51,480 nt of DNA from Candidatus Bathyarchaeota archaeon (GCA_025057795.1 JANXEP010000023.1:1-51480); one strand, 5' to 3'. Shown: positions 14,150 through 22,996, counted from the stretch's first letter. A program made the numbers and translations. Notes: generated by a model not told the origin, from the sequence alone.

Positions 14150-14558
14150 GCTTTCGAAACTCGAAAATAAACGAATCTTTAAATATCCATGGAGCAACAA
14201 GTCGAAAAACAGAAGAAGAAACGGGCAAACTCTACATGAAAAAGGTTCTTATCAAGTGATTTTAGAAGATAAAAATAAACACTCTGATTTAAAGAAGCCA
14301 AAAACTATCTTTTCTTAATCATGCGTAAAAATGCGAAAAATAAAATTTTTATCAAGAACATGAAAAAATAACTGCTTAAGAAAAAATTCCATGCGGGTTT
14401 TTTATCAAAATTTTGAAAACTAGGCTGCTGAGATATGTTTGTTCTCACGAAGCTAAATTTATCCGCGCCACAAGTGCTTGTATACGGCAAGTTCTTGCAA
14501 GGTTTAAATTCGCTAACTAGATAATTTTAGTTTCCACCGTAGCCCCTTTTTCTAACTG
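14150..14558. other. AT-rich gene-free stretch
   Basis: No supported gene lies between the dtxR promoter and the end of the YjbQ gene. The only frame here (14305-14490, minus) is low-complexity and has no SD. A paired motif, CAAGTGCTTG at 14471-14480 and CAAGTTCTTG at 14488-14497, is spaced 17 bp apart and followed by a TTTAAA box at 14502-14507. It may be a regulator site or a structured transcript end. Confidence 0.4.
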
Positions 14559-14984
14559 TTATTGCCCGCCTATTTCGCCCATTACTTGAATTATGACTGT
14601 TCTTCTTCGCGGGTGCACGTCTGTTTCCACAAAGAGGAGGGATTGCCATGTTCCAAACTCTACTCTGCCATTCACTACGGGCAAGGTTTTGTCTGGCGGC
14701 AGTAGAACCGATCTCAAATGGGCGTGGGCGTTGGATGGGTGCATGTAGCCATTTCCTCTTGGAATTAACTTTTCCAGCAAAGCCTTAATGTCTTTTAGAA
14801 GGCCATACTCGCTTTCAGTTAGAATGAGAATTCCGGTTGCATGAGGCGCGAAAACGTGGACTATGCCGTTTTTTATTCCAGAGCGGGAAACCGCCTCTTG
14901 AACCTTATCGGTTAAGTCTACAAATTCTATTTCGCCTTTTGTGGAAAAAGTGTAAGTGGTGTTGTAAACTCTAAAGCTCGCCAA
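14559..14984 (-). CDS. YjbQ/UPF0047 family protein
   Basis: A 141-residue protein matching the single-domain UPF0047 family over its whole length: VHVFAPHATGILILTESE, the His-rich NGYMHPSNAHAHLRS, and VEFGTWQSLLFVETDVHPRRR. Bacterial members have been linked to thiamine-phosphate synthase activity; the in vivo role in archaea is unclear. TTG 14984 is preceded by GGTGA. The upstream GNAT pseudogene ends 12 bp away and probably once shared this transcript. Confidence 0.88.
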   Translation of the reverse strand: MASFRVYNTTYTFSTKGEIEFVDLTDKVQEAVSRSGIKNGIVHVFAPHATGILILTESEYGLLKDIKALLEKLIPRGNGYMHPSNAHAHLRSVLLPPDKTLPVVNGRVEFGTWQSLLFVETDVHPRRRTVIIQVMGEIGGQ

Positions 14985-14996
14985 TTCTTCACCAAC

Positions 14997-15435
14997 CTAT
15001 TCAAGCATTTTTGTCATTATGTAGGCGCCATCTTTGAAAAACCTTTTCGGGACTCTTCCAGTTTCCAAAAACCCAATCTTCCTGTAGAGGTTTATGGCAT
15101 GTTGATTGTTTGCAAAACGGATAGCATTAAAACTTTCAAGCCCATTTTTCTCGCATATTCCTCCAGGTTTTCATCATTTCAGTTTTTATACAGATGCTTC
15201 TACATCCCCTTTTTGATGGCTAAGCCAATAACACCTACATGTCTCGAATAGCCAATCCCCCTTAAAATTTCCGAGTTAGCCACAAGATGCCCATCCACCT
15301 CGGCGGCCACATAGAAGATTTCGCCCTTCTCAGAATACCCCTCGGCCATCAGTGGCAACAAATTCTCAGATAGCCTCCCGTTTTTCATAATCTTAAAATA
15401 CGCATTTGGAGCCGCATAGCTCTTCCGAATATGCT
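14997..15435 (-). pseudogene. frameshifted GNAT acetyltransferase
   Basis: Translation in three pieces restores a RimI-like acetyltransferase: RKSYAAPNAYFKIMKNGRL...FYVAAEVDGHLVANSEI...VIGLAIKKG in one frame, CRSICIKTEMMKT in the next, and EEYARKNGLESFNAIRF...HAINLYRKIGFLETGRV...KMLE in a third, ending at TAG 14997-14999. Two frameshifts of one base (near 15203 and 15167) break the acetyl-CoA-binding region. The N-terminus before about 15435 is not recognisable. Sequencing error is possible, but two shifts plus a missing start favour decay. Confidence 0.7.
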
Positions 15436-15450
15436 CGGAGGATGGGTGTC

Positions 15451-15730
15451 GTTGATGCTTTTGTATACGGCTTACGCCTCCGAAAACTTCGGTGATATGT
15501 TTAAAGCCAAAGTAATACCGAAATCACTAAATCAACCTGAAAGTAAAACAGAAATCCACAGAATTAAAAAATGTCAACAGCTTAGCCTACACCAGACAAA
15601 ACAATTTGCCGCATTCCCGGAGAAAACGCCCGAAAAAGGCTTTTTCCCACATCCACTTTGGGCTCACCAAAGCCACGGTGAAGGAGAATGCGGACAAAAC
15701 AGGAGCATAGCTGTATACAAAAGCATCAAC
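15451..15730. repeat. 18-bp perfect inverted repeat
   Basis: GTTGATGCTTTTGTATAC at 15451-15468 is repeated in inverted form as GTATACAAAAGCATCAAC at 15713-15730. Both arms read VDAFVY in one frame: the left on the plus strand, the right on the minus strand inside the decayed frame at 15587-16030. This suggests a small inverted duplication in decaying DNA. Confidence 0.6.
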
Positions 15731-16030
15731 CAAATGAAACACTTTGAAACCCATTTCTTTCGACCAGCTTGCACAGTTGTAAAGACGGGGGTCTCCCTTA
15801 AGGCTTTTAACTTCTGTGAGTAAACGTTCCATGAAAGCTCGAAGACTTTTCGAAGATTCGGCGCCCCAGCTTGGCATGGAGATTTTCGCAAGTCTCTTTA
15901 TGAAGTCCCGGTTAAGTCCATGCTTTCGGTTTATGAGGCTGAGCTGAAAGTCGATTAAAAGGCTTCTTTTCCTGTTTAAAGCTATTAAACGGTTTTTCGT
16001 TTTTTGGTTTTTCTGCTGTAATCGGTCTGC
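15587..16030 (-). pseudogene. start-less open frame of unknown origin
   Basis: The minus strand is open for 148 codons from 16030 to the stop at 15587, but it has no ATG, GTG or TTG with an SD before ATG 15877. Visible sequence includes the basic LINRKHGLNRDFIKRLAK, then MPSWGAESSKSLRAFMERLL and GFKVFHLVDAFVYSYAP. I cannot assign a family. It lies between a frameshifted GNAT gene and lonB, in a stretch with an inverted duplication, so I read it as a gene fragment. Confidence 0.35.
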
Positions 16031-16246
16031 CTAAGCCGTTAACTTTATTCATTGGCCTTCGGCTTTTTCTATTCCTTTTTCTTACAATATACGGCTTTAT
16101 TGATGGTTTTATTGAAAAAGGAGTTTTTCGTTTTTCGAAATTTAGCTCATCATGTTTTCCGTTTTTTCATATTGCCGTTTCTGAAATAACCCTATAATTA
16201 CCCGCCGTAGGCATTGTGGTTGAGGATGCGGGAAGGCTGAAGGATA

Positions 16247-18490
16247 TTGTCTGTCGACTATTTCGGAAACGCCGTAGAGGTTCTGGAGCGAACAGTTAAC
16301 GGCAAAAAAGTCAGGGTTAAATGGGACTGGGGGAATTTCAAGAGCACTGAAGGCTTCCCAGTGGATGACAACTTGATAAACTGGGTTATTGGGCAGGATC
16401 AAGCCTTGAAAGAGTGTTTCCTCTGTCTCGACGAGTGGGTTCACAAGCTCAAATGGTTGGAGAAAACAAAATGGTATGAAAACTGGAACAGCCCAGAAAA
16501 GCCTAAACCCTCAGCTAAAAACGTCATAAGCCCAGGACCATACCTTCTGCTTTTGGGAGACCCTGGCACTGGCAAGTCGCTCATCGGAAGAGCCCTAGCC
16601 GAAAAACTCACTCAGATTTACAGGGAAAAAGGCATAAAACTTTTCGACGTTTTATGTTGGAAAAACCCCATTTTGCCGAGTCAACCTAGAATTTCAATTC
16701 ATAAGGCGGGGGAAGGGAAGAAAATCCTCCAAAGAGAACAACTTAAAGAACTTAAAAGGAAATTTGTCACAAAGGTTGGACTGAAAGCGCTGCAAATCTT
16801 CCTCATACTTATGGGCTTGTTCTTGATGGGTTTAGGTTTCTATTTTATGTATCAAGCTTGGCAGACCTGGAACGCGAACCCAATGTTCCTGGGCGAGCCT
16901 CTACAGGAATACTACAACTACAACTTCACAAATTATTTCATAGACAAAATCGTAAGCTTCGTTCCGCTGACCTTCATCCCAGGCGGAAGCCTAATCTTCT
17001 TCGGAGTTTTCATCTGGTGGTTTTCACGAATAGGCGGCTTGGGAGCCCTAAAAGGAATAGGCGGCGCCCAACAAAGCGACATACCAAAACTTATAGTGGA
17101 TAATAGTTCCGGCCGTGCACCTTTCGTTGATGCCACTGGACATAGAAGCGCACAGCTTTTCGGTTCAATAGCCTGGGACCCCTATCAAACGGGCGGGTTG
17201 GGCACGCCGGAGCATCAAAGGGTTACGGCTGGAGATGTTCACAGGGCATCTCTTGGCATATTGTATATTGATGAGATAAAGAACCTTGACCCCGACGAAG
17301 CTATTACGCTTTTAACAGTGCTTGAAGACGGCCAGTTGCCCATAACTATTAGGGGGCGATGGCACGGTGGGGATACTGCGGCGATGGCTGTTGCCACAGA
17401 ACCTGTTCCAGCCATAACTTTTCTTGTTGGTGCTGGAAACTTTGACAGCATAAATCAAATTCACCCAGCCTTAATGGATCGAATTTACGGCTATGGTAAA
17501 GTTGTAAGAATGAACAACGACATGTCAAACACCGTGGAGAACAGACGCAAATACGTGCAGTTCATTGCTCAAGAGGTTAAACGCTTCAACCTAATACCCT
17601 TCAGCCGCGAAGCCTGCGAAGAAATAATCGAGGAAGGAAGAAGACGCAGCAACAAGAAAGACGCTTTAACCACCCGTTTTAGACCGTTGATCTCCATCAT
17701 AAAGACGGCGGCAACCCTCGCCGTGAACGAGGACTGTAAAGTTGTGGAGCGGCGGCATGTGCGCGAAGCCATAGAACACCACTGCAAAACCATTCAAAGG
17801 CAGATATTGGAGCACGAAATGAACGAGCGCGGCAAACTTCTTGAAATAAAGCCCGAAGGCGTTAAACTTGGCCAAATTTATGGTTTAGCCGTTGTCCGAG
17901 ACCCCTACAGCGGCGAAATGACTGGCAGTGTCCTCTGTGTGAAAGCCACCATGGTTAAGCGAAGCGAACTCCCGAGAAACTATCCAATTAAAGGCTATTA
18001 CAAGGTGACGGGTGTGGCCAAGGGGCAAAGCTTCATAGCTGACAGCATAGCCAAAGTCCGAAGCGTAATCCTCCAAAAATACGGCATAGACATAGCCCAA
18101 GACTATTTAACGCACATAGACTTTGCCCAATCCTACGGTGTGGACGGCCCGTCCGCAGGTGTGACCATGGCTATACTACTATGTTCACTTATCGAGGGCA
18201 AACCCATAAGGCAGGATGTGGCGGTTACAGGCGAAATAAACTTAGGTGTAAGCGACACGATACTGGTTACAGCAGTCGGCGGGATCCACGAGAAGATTAA
18301 GGCTGCAGAAACATGGGGATTCAAGAAAGTAGTTATACCGAAAAAGAATTATGAACACTCCATAGACCCAAGGGACTACAAAATCGAGGTTGTGCCCGCC
18401 GCTACTCTGGACGACTATTTAAAAGAGTGCCTCGTGGAAGAGGCGGCAATCAAGGTTCCAGTCCAAACCCGTAGAAAACCGAAAATTTAA
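16247..18490 (+). CDS. lonB: membrane-anchored archaeal Lon protease (LonB type)
   Basis: A 747-residue ATP-dependent protease. Walker A is GDPGTGKS (104-111). Between it and Walker B (Asp342-Glu343, ILYIDEI) lie two membrane helices (about 183-205 and 238-260), as in archaeal LonB. The C-terminal Ser-Lys protease domain has Ser636 (DGPSAG) and Lys683 (HEKIKAA). The Ser-Lys spacing is 47, four more than in E. coli Lon (43), because of a short insertion (SDTILVT) before the Lys. The start TTG 16247 is the first possible codon after an in-frame stop. It degrades misfolded and regulatory proteins at the membrane. Confidence 0.95.
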   Translation: MSVDYFGNAVEVLERTVNGKKVRVKWDWGNFKSTEGFPVDDNLINWVIGQDQALKECFLCLDEWVHKLKWLEKTKWYENWNSPEKPKPSAKNVISPGPYLLLLGDPGTGKSLIGRALAEKLTQIYREKGIKLFDVLCWKNPILPSQPRISIHKAGEGKKILQREQLKELKRKFVTKVGLKALQIFLILMGLFLMGLGFYFMYQAWQTWNANPMFLGEPLQEYYNYNFTNYFIDKIVSFVPLTFIPGGSLIFFGVFIWWFSRIGGLGALKGIGGAQQSDIPKLIVDNSSGRAPFVDATGHRSAQLFGSIAWDPYQTGGLGTPEHQRVTAGDVHRASLGILYIDEIKNLDPDEAITLLTVLEDGQLPITIRGRWHGGDTAAMAVATEPVPAITFLVGAGNFDSINQIHPALMDRIYGYGKVVRMNNDMSNTVENRRKYVQFIAQEVKRFNLIPFSREACEEIIEEGRRRSNKKDALTTRFRPLISIIKTAATLAVNEDCKVVERRHVREAIEHHCKTIQRQILEHEMNERGKLLEIKPEGVKLGQIYGLAVVRDPYSGEMTGSVLCVKATMVKRSELPRNYPIKGYYKVTGVAKGQSFIADSIAKVRSVILQKYGIDIAQDYLTHIDFAQSYGVDGPSAGVTMAILLCSLIEGKPIRQDVAVTGEINLGVSDTILVTAVGGIHEKIKAAETWGFKKVVIPKKNYEHSIDPRDYKIEVVPAATLDDYLKECLVEEAAIKVPVQTRRKPKI

Positions 18491-18556
18491 AACATGCCCA
18501 GCGACACGAAACAGCTTTAACCTCTACGTCCTCAAATTAAAGCCCAGCGTGTCTCG

Positions 18557-18979
18557 ATGTTTGGAGAAGTTGATAAAGATGCTATTCGAAGATGGCGGAG
18601 AAGAGGCTTTTACAGCGAAAATGTTCTTGTAAAACTTTTGCAGAGAAGCGGGTATAACGCTGTCCGCATACCTGTGAGTAACCCAAGTCTGAACCCATTG
18701 CCAGATGTCATCGCCAGAAAAGGAAGCCACATCTATGCCTTTGAAGTTAAAAACGCTGGCTACTACGCGTATTTCCCAAAACAACAAATAGAGAAACTCT
18801 TCAGATTTCTGGAAGAACTCATTCCACTGGATACTCAGTTTAAACACGCCGTGGTCGCCGCCCACCTTGGCAAAAAATGGGTTTTCAAGGAGATAAGCTG
18901 GAAGGACTGGGAGAACGGAAAACTGCCCGAAAAAGTTAGAATCCTAAAAAGGGATAAAGGAAACTTCAAAATTGAATAG
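18557..18979 (+). CDS. hjc: Holliday junction resolvase Hjc
   Basis: A 140-residue nuclease with the archaeal Hjc signature: Glu21 in SENVLVKLLQRSGY, then RIPVS, Asp50 in LPDVIA, and Glu63-x-Lys65 in YAFEVKN. These are the PD-(D/E)XK catalytic residues that bind metal and cut four-way junctions symmetrically during recombination repair. A short insertion (NPSLNPL) lies between RIPVS and PDVIA. The gene lies 66 bp after lonB. Confidence 0.93.
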   Translation: MFGEVDKDAIRRWRRRGFYSENVLVKLLQRSGYNAVRIPVSNPSLNPLPDVIARKGSHIYAFEVKNAGYYAYFPKQQIEKLFRFLEELIPLDTQFKHAVVAAHLGKKWVFKEISWKDWENGKLPEKVRILKRDKGNFKIE

Positions 18980-19064
18980 GTTAAACCTTGAAAGCTAAGC
19001 GAAACAGATAAAATTATCCATTTTGGGAGATTCAAAATGCAAAAAGATAAGGGGGCACAAGTAT

Positions 19065-19331
19065 ATGTCGCAGATCCAAGGAATTATCGTCAACTACAGA
19101 GTTGGACCAAAAACTCAAAGATCTAAAGAATGCATAATTCATTTTCCCAACGTTCGTTCATGTTCAGAAGCCAGCAGGTTAATTGGGCGTAAAGTGGCGT
19201 GGAACAGCGGAGAAACAAAAATAATCGGGAAAATAGTGGATTTGCATGGAAAAAAGGGGCTTGTCAGAGCCAGATTCAGAAAAGGTTTGCCTGGACAAGC
19301 CTTAGGAACGGCCGTTCAGCTGGTTGGCTAA
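19065..19331 (+). CDS. rpl35ae: large ribosomal subunit protein L35Ae (eL33)
   Basis: An 88-residue ribosomal protein: QGIIVNYRVGPKTQRSKECI, ASRLIGRKVAWNS, KIVDLHGKKGLVRARFRKGLPGQ. It covers the family from end to end. ATG 19065 follows GGGGG at the right spacing, so the 14-residue extension from 19023 is not used. This protein is restricted to archaea and eukaryotes, which confirms the domain of the contig. Confidence 0.95.
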   Translation: MSQIQGIIVNYRVGPKTQRSKECIIHFPNVRSCSEASRLIGRKVAWNSGETKIIGKIVDLHGKKGLVRARFRKGLPGQALGTAVQLVG

Positions 19332-19641
19332 ACCGGGATCTCACTTTATAAAGCAAGTTGCAGCTCCATGGAAATTTTGTTAGACCCTTTCCATTTTTAA
19401 TTCACAAGCATTCAATCTAAACTGTGAAATAAACAGTTTTTTGTATAAATTAATCACTTAATTTTTTCGATTTTCCTGAAATTATAAATTCACGGCAATT
19501 TAAAGAAATAAAAGTTTAAAAAAGACAAAATTTTTTAAAAATTTCCAGATGTTTGAACCTCTGCATAAAAATTTATTCGTCTTAAGTTGTTGTAAAACCT
19601 TTTAAACGCATTTGCATTGATCCTCAAGCAGAGGCAACCTC
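19332..19641 (+). promoter_or_regulatory. AT-rich gap with promoter of the racemase gene
   Basis: About 310 bp without a supported gene, very AT-rich from 19400 on. The likely promoter is CTTTTAAA at 19599-19606, which would start transcription near 19630, just before the SD (GAGG) and ATG 19642. T-rich tracts after L35Ae may end its transcript. I see no RNA structure. Confidence 0.45.
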
Positions 19642-20349
19642 ATGAAGGAAAAGGTTATCGGCATATTGGGCGGCATGGGTCCAGAAGCCACAGTTGAGCT
19701 TTTCCATAGGATTGTTAAGGAGACTCCGGCGAAAAGGGACCAGGAACATCTTCGGATTATTGTGTATAATAATCCGAAAATTCCAGATAGGACTGCGGCA
19801 ATTCTTGGGATAGGCGAAAATCCGCTTCCGGAAATGGTTAGAACTGCTAAAAACTTGGAGAATTCTGGTGTGGATTTTATCGTGATGCCTTGCATAACAG
19901 CCCACTACTACATCGAGGAATTGCAGAGAAATGTTAGTGTTCCAGTGTTAAACATGGTTGAGCTAACCGCTAAAGCCTTAGCTGGAAGCTTTCCAGAGGT
20001 GAAAAAGGTTGGCTTGCTGGGCACAACTGGAACTTTTAAGGGCAGGGTTTTTGACAAAGCCTTGGGCAAATTTAACGTTAAGGTCATTTATCCATCAGAT
20101 GAGGGTCAGAAAAAGGTTATGGAGGCTATTTATGGCTGCATAAAAGCGGGAAAAATTTCGGAGGGAAGAAAAATTGTGGTTGAAGAGGCAAACCGCCTTG
20201 TCAACGCGGGCGCCGACGCCGTAATTTGCGGCTGCACTGAAATATCCCTCGTTTTGAAGGATGGCGATGTTGCTAAGCCCGTCATCGACCCGTTGCAGAT
20301 CCTCGCCCGCAGCGCTGTTCTGTTTGCCCTTGGAAAAATAAAAATTTGA
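19642..20349 (+). CDS. aspartate/glutamate racemase family protein
   Basis: A 235-residue two-cysteine racemase. N-terminal GILGGMGPEATVELF is diagnostic. The two catalytic thiols are Cys84 (VMPCITAH) and Cys198 (CGCTEIS). Most family members read PCNTAH; here Ile replaces the Asn, which could change substrate handling. Such enzymes interconvert D- and L-Asp or Glu without PLP. The gene lies 45 bp before a PLP enzyme related to glutamate-1-semialdehyde aminomutase, so the two may act on the same amino acid. Confidence 0.85.
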   Translation: MKEKVIGILGGMGPEATVELFHRIVKETPAKRDQEHLRIIVYNNPKIPDRTAAILGIGENPLPEMVRTAKNLENSGVDFIVMPCITAHYYIEELQRNVSVPVLNMVELTAKALAGSFPEVKKVGLLGTTGTFKGRVFDKALGKFNVKVIYPSDEGQKKVMEAIYGCIKAGKISEGRKIVVEEANRLVNAGADAVICGCTEISLVLKDGDVAKPVIDPLQILARSAVLFALGKIKI

Positions 20350-20394
20350 ATTCGCTAGTTTAATAAGGCTTGGTATAATCATTTAAAGGCAAGT

Positions 20395-21705
20395 TTGGGG
20401 GGAGTAAAAACGTTTGAGGATTATGTTCCAAAAACTCTAAGGTCCAAGGCTCTATACGAGCGTGCCAAAAAAGTTTTGCCAGCCGGCGTTTCTTACGCAA
20501 TTAGACATTTTGAGCCGTATCCCTTTTACACGGCTAGGGCGAAAGGAAGCAAACTTTACGACGTGGATGGAAACGAATACATTGACTTCTGGCTTGGGCA
20601 CACAGCCCTCATTCTTGGGCATAGCCCACCAGCCGTTATGAAAGCTGTTAAAAAACAGCTTGAAAAAGGAACCCATTACGGCACAGCACATGAGCTGGAG
20701 ATAGCCTTGGCAGAACAAGTCACGAAAATGATTCCAAGCGCTGAGATGGTGCGTTTCACTAATTCTGGAACAGAGGCGAACATGTATGCGGTGCGTCTTG
20801 CCAGAACCTATACTGGGAGAAGCAAAATCGCCAAGTTTGAAAGCGGATGGCATGGAGGCTATGACGCCCTCCACAAGGCGGTGAAACCACCCTACGACCT
20901 ACCAGAATCCGCCGGCTTAACTCAAGGCGCCCTTCAAGACACGTTGGTTTTACCCTTCAACAATCTGGAAGGCGTAAAGGAAAGGCTAAAAGGCTTGGAA
21001 GACCAAATTGCGGCGATAATTATTGAACCGGTGCTAGGGGTTGGGGGCGCAATACCGGCCGAAAAAGAGTTTTTGAAAGGGCTTCGAGAGTTCTGCAACC
21101 AACATGAAATACTGCTCATTGTAGACGAGGTAATCACGGGATTCCGCCTAGCCCCAGGGGGGGTTCAACAATATTTTGGCGTGAAACCAGATATAACGGT
21201 TCTCGGAAAAATCCTTGGCGGAGGTTTCCCAATAGGAGCCTTCTGCGGGCCAGCTGAAATCATGGAACGGGTGGACCATACACGCTATCAGAGACCCCAC
21301 TATTCCTTTCATGGCGGAACATTTACAGCAAACCCAATAACCATGACCGCGGGCTTAACAACTTTAAAAATGCTGGAAGATGGGCGACTGATAAATAGGT
21401 TAAATAAGCTCGGGGACAAAATAAGGAAAGAGCTGACAGATATTTTTGAAGCTGAGGGCGTAGACGTGCAGGTCACCGGAGCCGGCTCCATCTTTGACGT
21501 CCACTTTACAAAGGAGGAGGTTAAAGAGCCCGGAGCAGCTTTTAGAGCTGACAGAAAAAAGCTCGCCGAATACCATTTAAAACTGATTGCGAACGGCGTT
21601 TTCTTCCTTCCAACCCATAACGGCGCCCTCTGCACAGCCCACACGAAGGCGGATATTGAAAAGCTCTTTTCAGAAACGGAGAATTTTGCCAAAAGTTTAA
21701 AATAG
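20395..21705 (+). CDS. class III PLP enzyme, glutamate-1-semialdehyde aminomutase-like
   Basis: A 436-residue fold-type I enzyme. PLP-binding landmarks are FTNSGTEANMYAVRLAR (phosphate-binding turn), LIVDEVITGFR (Asp to pyridine N) and the Schiff-base Lys272 in VLGKILGGG. The order and length match HemL-type aminomutases. Several related enzymes are amino-acid racemases or aminotransferases rather than HemL, and the adjacent Asp/Glu racemase points away from tetrapyrrole synthesis. TTG 20395 with AAGG upstream is the only reasonable start. Confidence 0.8.
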   Translation: MGGVKTFEDYVPKTLRSKALYERAKKVLPAGVSYAIRHFEPYPFYTARAKGSKLYDVDGNEYIDFWLGHTALILGHSPPAVMKAVKKQLEKGTHYGTAHELEIALAEQVTKMIPSAEMVRFTNSGTEANMYAVRLARTYTGRSKIAKFESGWHGGYDALHKAVKPPYDLPESAGLTQGALQDTLVLPFNNLEGVKERLKGLEDQIAAIIIEPVLGVGGAIPAEKEFLKGLREFCNQHEILLIVDEVITGFRLAPGGVQQYFGVKPDITVLGKILGGGFPIGAFCGPAEIMERVDHTRYQRPHYSFHGGTFTANPITMTAGLTTLKMLEDGRLINRLNKLGDKIRKELTDIFEAEGVDVQVTGAGSIFDVHFTKEEVKEPGAAFRADRKKLAEYHLKLIANGVFFLPTHNGALCTAHTKADIEKLFSETENFAKSLK

Positions 21706-21721
21706 TTTTGGCTGTCCACCT

Positions 21722-22342
21722 CTACTTCTCTGTTTTCAGAAGTTGCTCAGCCTTTTTTAAGTCCATGGGCGTGTTGATGTTAAAGAACATTTTAAGTTCC
21801 GGGTCGAACTGTTGAAGGACAAGGGTGGAAATGTAGCGTATTCCTCTAAGCTTCTCAATCATAGAGCGCATGTCAAGTTTTCCCTCGTTTAAGGCTTGTT
21901 CTGCAGCCTCTAACGCTGGCTCAATGCGGTAGGCGGCCTGTAATGGCTCAATGTAACCTTTGGGCCAACGGGGGATAACAGCATTTCTACCTATGCAAAG
22001 CTCAAGGAGTAAAGCTAAAACTTCTCTGGAAACCATTGGGGTGTCGCAAGGAAGCAAAAGTGCATACTTACCATATGCTTCGCTGAACCCTGTGAGGGCG
22101 CCTACAAGGGGGCTTTGCGTTTCACATTTGTCCGCAACTATCCTAATGTTTGAACCTAAAGCTTTTGCGAAGACTTCCACAAGAGCCTTAGAGTTGACGA
22201 CGACTATTTTCTCATCCACAATTCCGTCCACGGCGTCCAACACATATTTAATGATGGGTTTGCCCAGCAACACCGTTAATCCTTTGTTGGAGCCTAACCT
22301 CTTGGAAAAGCCTCCAGCCAATACGATTGCAGACTTGTTCAA
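21722..22342 (-). CDS. mobA: molybdenum cofactor guanylyltransferase-like protein MobA
   Basis: A 206-residue nucleotidyltransferase. The nucleotide-binding loop LAGGFSKRLGSNKG is at residues 8-21, and the metal-binding Asp is in LLPCDTPMV (about 100). The family attaches GMP to molybdopterin to make the bis-MGD precursor. TTG 22342 follows GAGGAAAG. It is convergent with the aminomutase gene; no Mo-enzyme gene lies nearby, so another nucleotide-transfer role is possible. Confidence 0.8.
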   Translation of the reverse strand: MNKSAIVLAGGFSKRLGSNKGLTVLLGKPIIKYVLDAVDGIVDEKIVVVNSKALVEVFAKALGSNIRIVADKCETQSPLVGALTGFSEAYGKYALLLPCDTPMVSREVLALLLELCIGRNAVIPRWPKGYIEPLQAAYRIEPALEAAEQALNEGKLDMRSMIEKLRGIRYISTLVLQQFDPELKMFFNINTPMDLKKAEQLLKTEK

Positions 22343-22403
22343 GGACTAAACTTTCCTCAAAGTTTAACAAACTATCTCAAATCTTGACATCTATAAACCT
22401 TGC

Positions 22404-22733
22404 TCATTTGGCCCTTACAAGGGAGGCCACGGCTTCCGCAATTATAAATAAGCCTATAAGCACCAAAATTGTCTGCCAGAGAGGTAGCTCAAAACCGATT
22501 AGAGAAGCCCCGCCAAAAGCCAATGCCACCATTCCGATAAACAGACTAAATTTGCTGGGCTTTAATCCAAGAAAAGTTCTTGCAGCATTTAACCCTATCA
22601 AAATTATGCCCACCCCTAAGGCAGCATACGTCCCCATGGGAACCTTGTAATATTCGCTTGCAATCCAGCTTAGACCAATCCAAACAAAGAAAACGCCCCA
22701 AGCAAGCGAAGTTAAAGCCACGTTTTTATTCAA
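22404..22733 (-). CDS. small four-helix membrane protein
   Basis: A 109-residue protein with about four hydrophobic segments (ALTSLAWGVFFVWIGLSWI, YAALGVGIILIGLNAAR, LFIGMVALAFGGASLIG, TILVLIGLFIIAEAVAS). The pattern resembles LiaI/DUF5668-like membrane proteins, but no specific motif is present. It lies upstream of mobA on the same strand, 61 bp away. The function is unknown. Confidence 0.7.
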   Translation of the reverse strand: MNKNVALTSLAWGVFFVWIGLSWIASEYYKVPMGTYAALGVGIILIGLNAARTFLGLKPSKFSLFIGMVALAFGGASLIGFELPLWQTILVLIGLFIIAEAVASLVRAK

Positions 22734-22828
22734 GTCCTACCCACAACATCCCAGTTTAACATGCAAAGAATATAAAACTATCGCGTGAACCCCTGCAGAC
22801 GGGGGATATTTCACAAAAGGAATATGCA

Positions 22829-22837
22829 ATATAATAA
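22829..22837 (+). promoter_or_regulatory. box A for the 39-residue zinc mini-protein
   Basis: TATAATAA lies about 32 nt upstream of ATG 22868. The expected transcript start near 22855 would leave a short leader with the GGGAG SD. The promoter is independent of the neighbouring genes. Confidence 0.5.
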
Positions 22838-22867
22838 ACGGGGACACAAAAGACATGGGAGAATTGA

Positions 22868-22987
22868 ATGAACACTGAAATTAGGGAGCTGAACCGCATA
22901 ATATGCAAGCAATGCGACGAGAAAGACTATGAAAAATGCAGAAACTGCAGAGTATATCAGATTGTAAATAGGATTGCAGCCCACTGA
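22868..22987 (+). CDS. 39-residue double-CxxC mini-protein
   Basis: A short gene with its own box A, a GGAG SD 8 nt upstream and an ATG. The product carries IICKQCDEKDYEKCRNC, with Cys13, 16, 24 and 27: two CxxC knuckles separated by seven residues, a likely zinc or iron-sulfur site. A basic N-terminal helix precedes it and a hydrophobic helix (VYQIVNRIAAH) follows. The stop is 9 bp from the end of the convergent ParA gene. No known family comes to mind. Confidence 0.65.
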   Translation: MNTEIRELNRIICKQCDEKDYEKCRNCRVYQIVNRIAAH

Positions 22988-22996
22988 AGCTTTATT

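Noticed and set aside
14305..14490. Minus-strand 61-residue frame
   Set aside because: AT-rich, Phe/Lys-rich composition, no SD and no similarity pattern.
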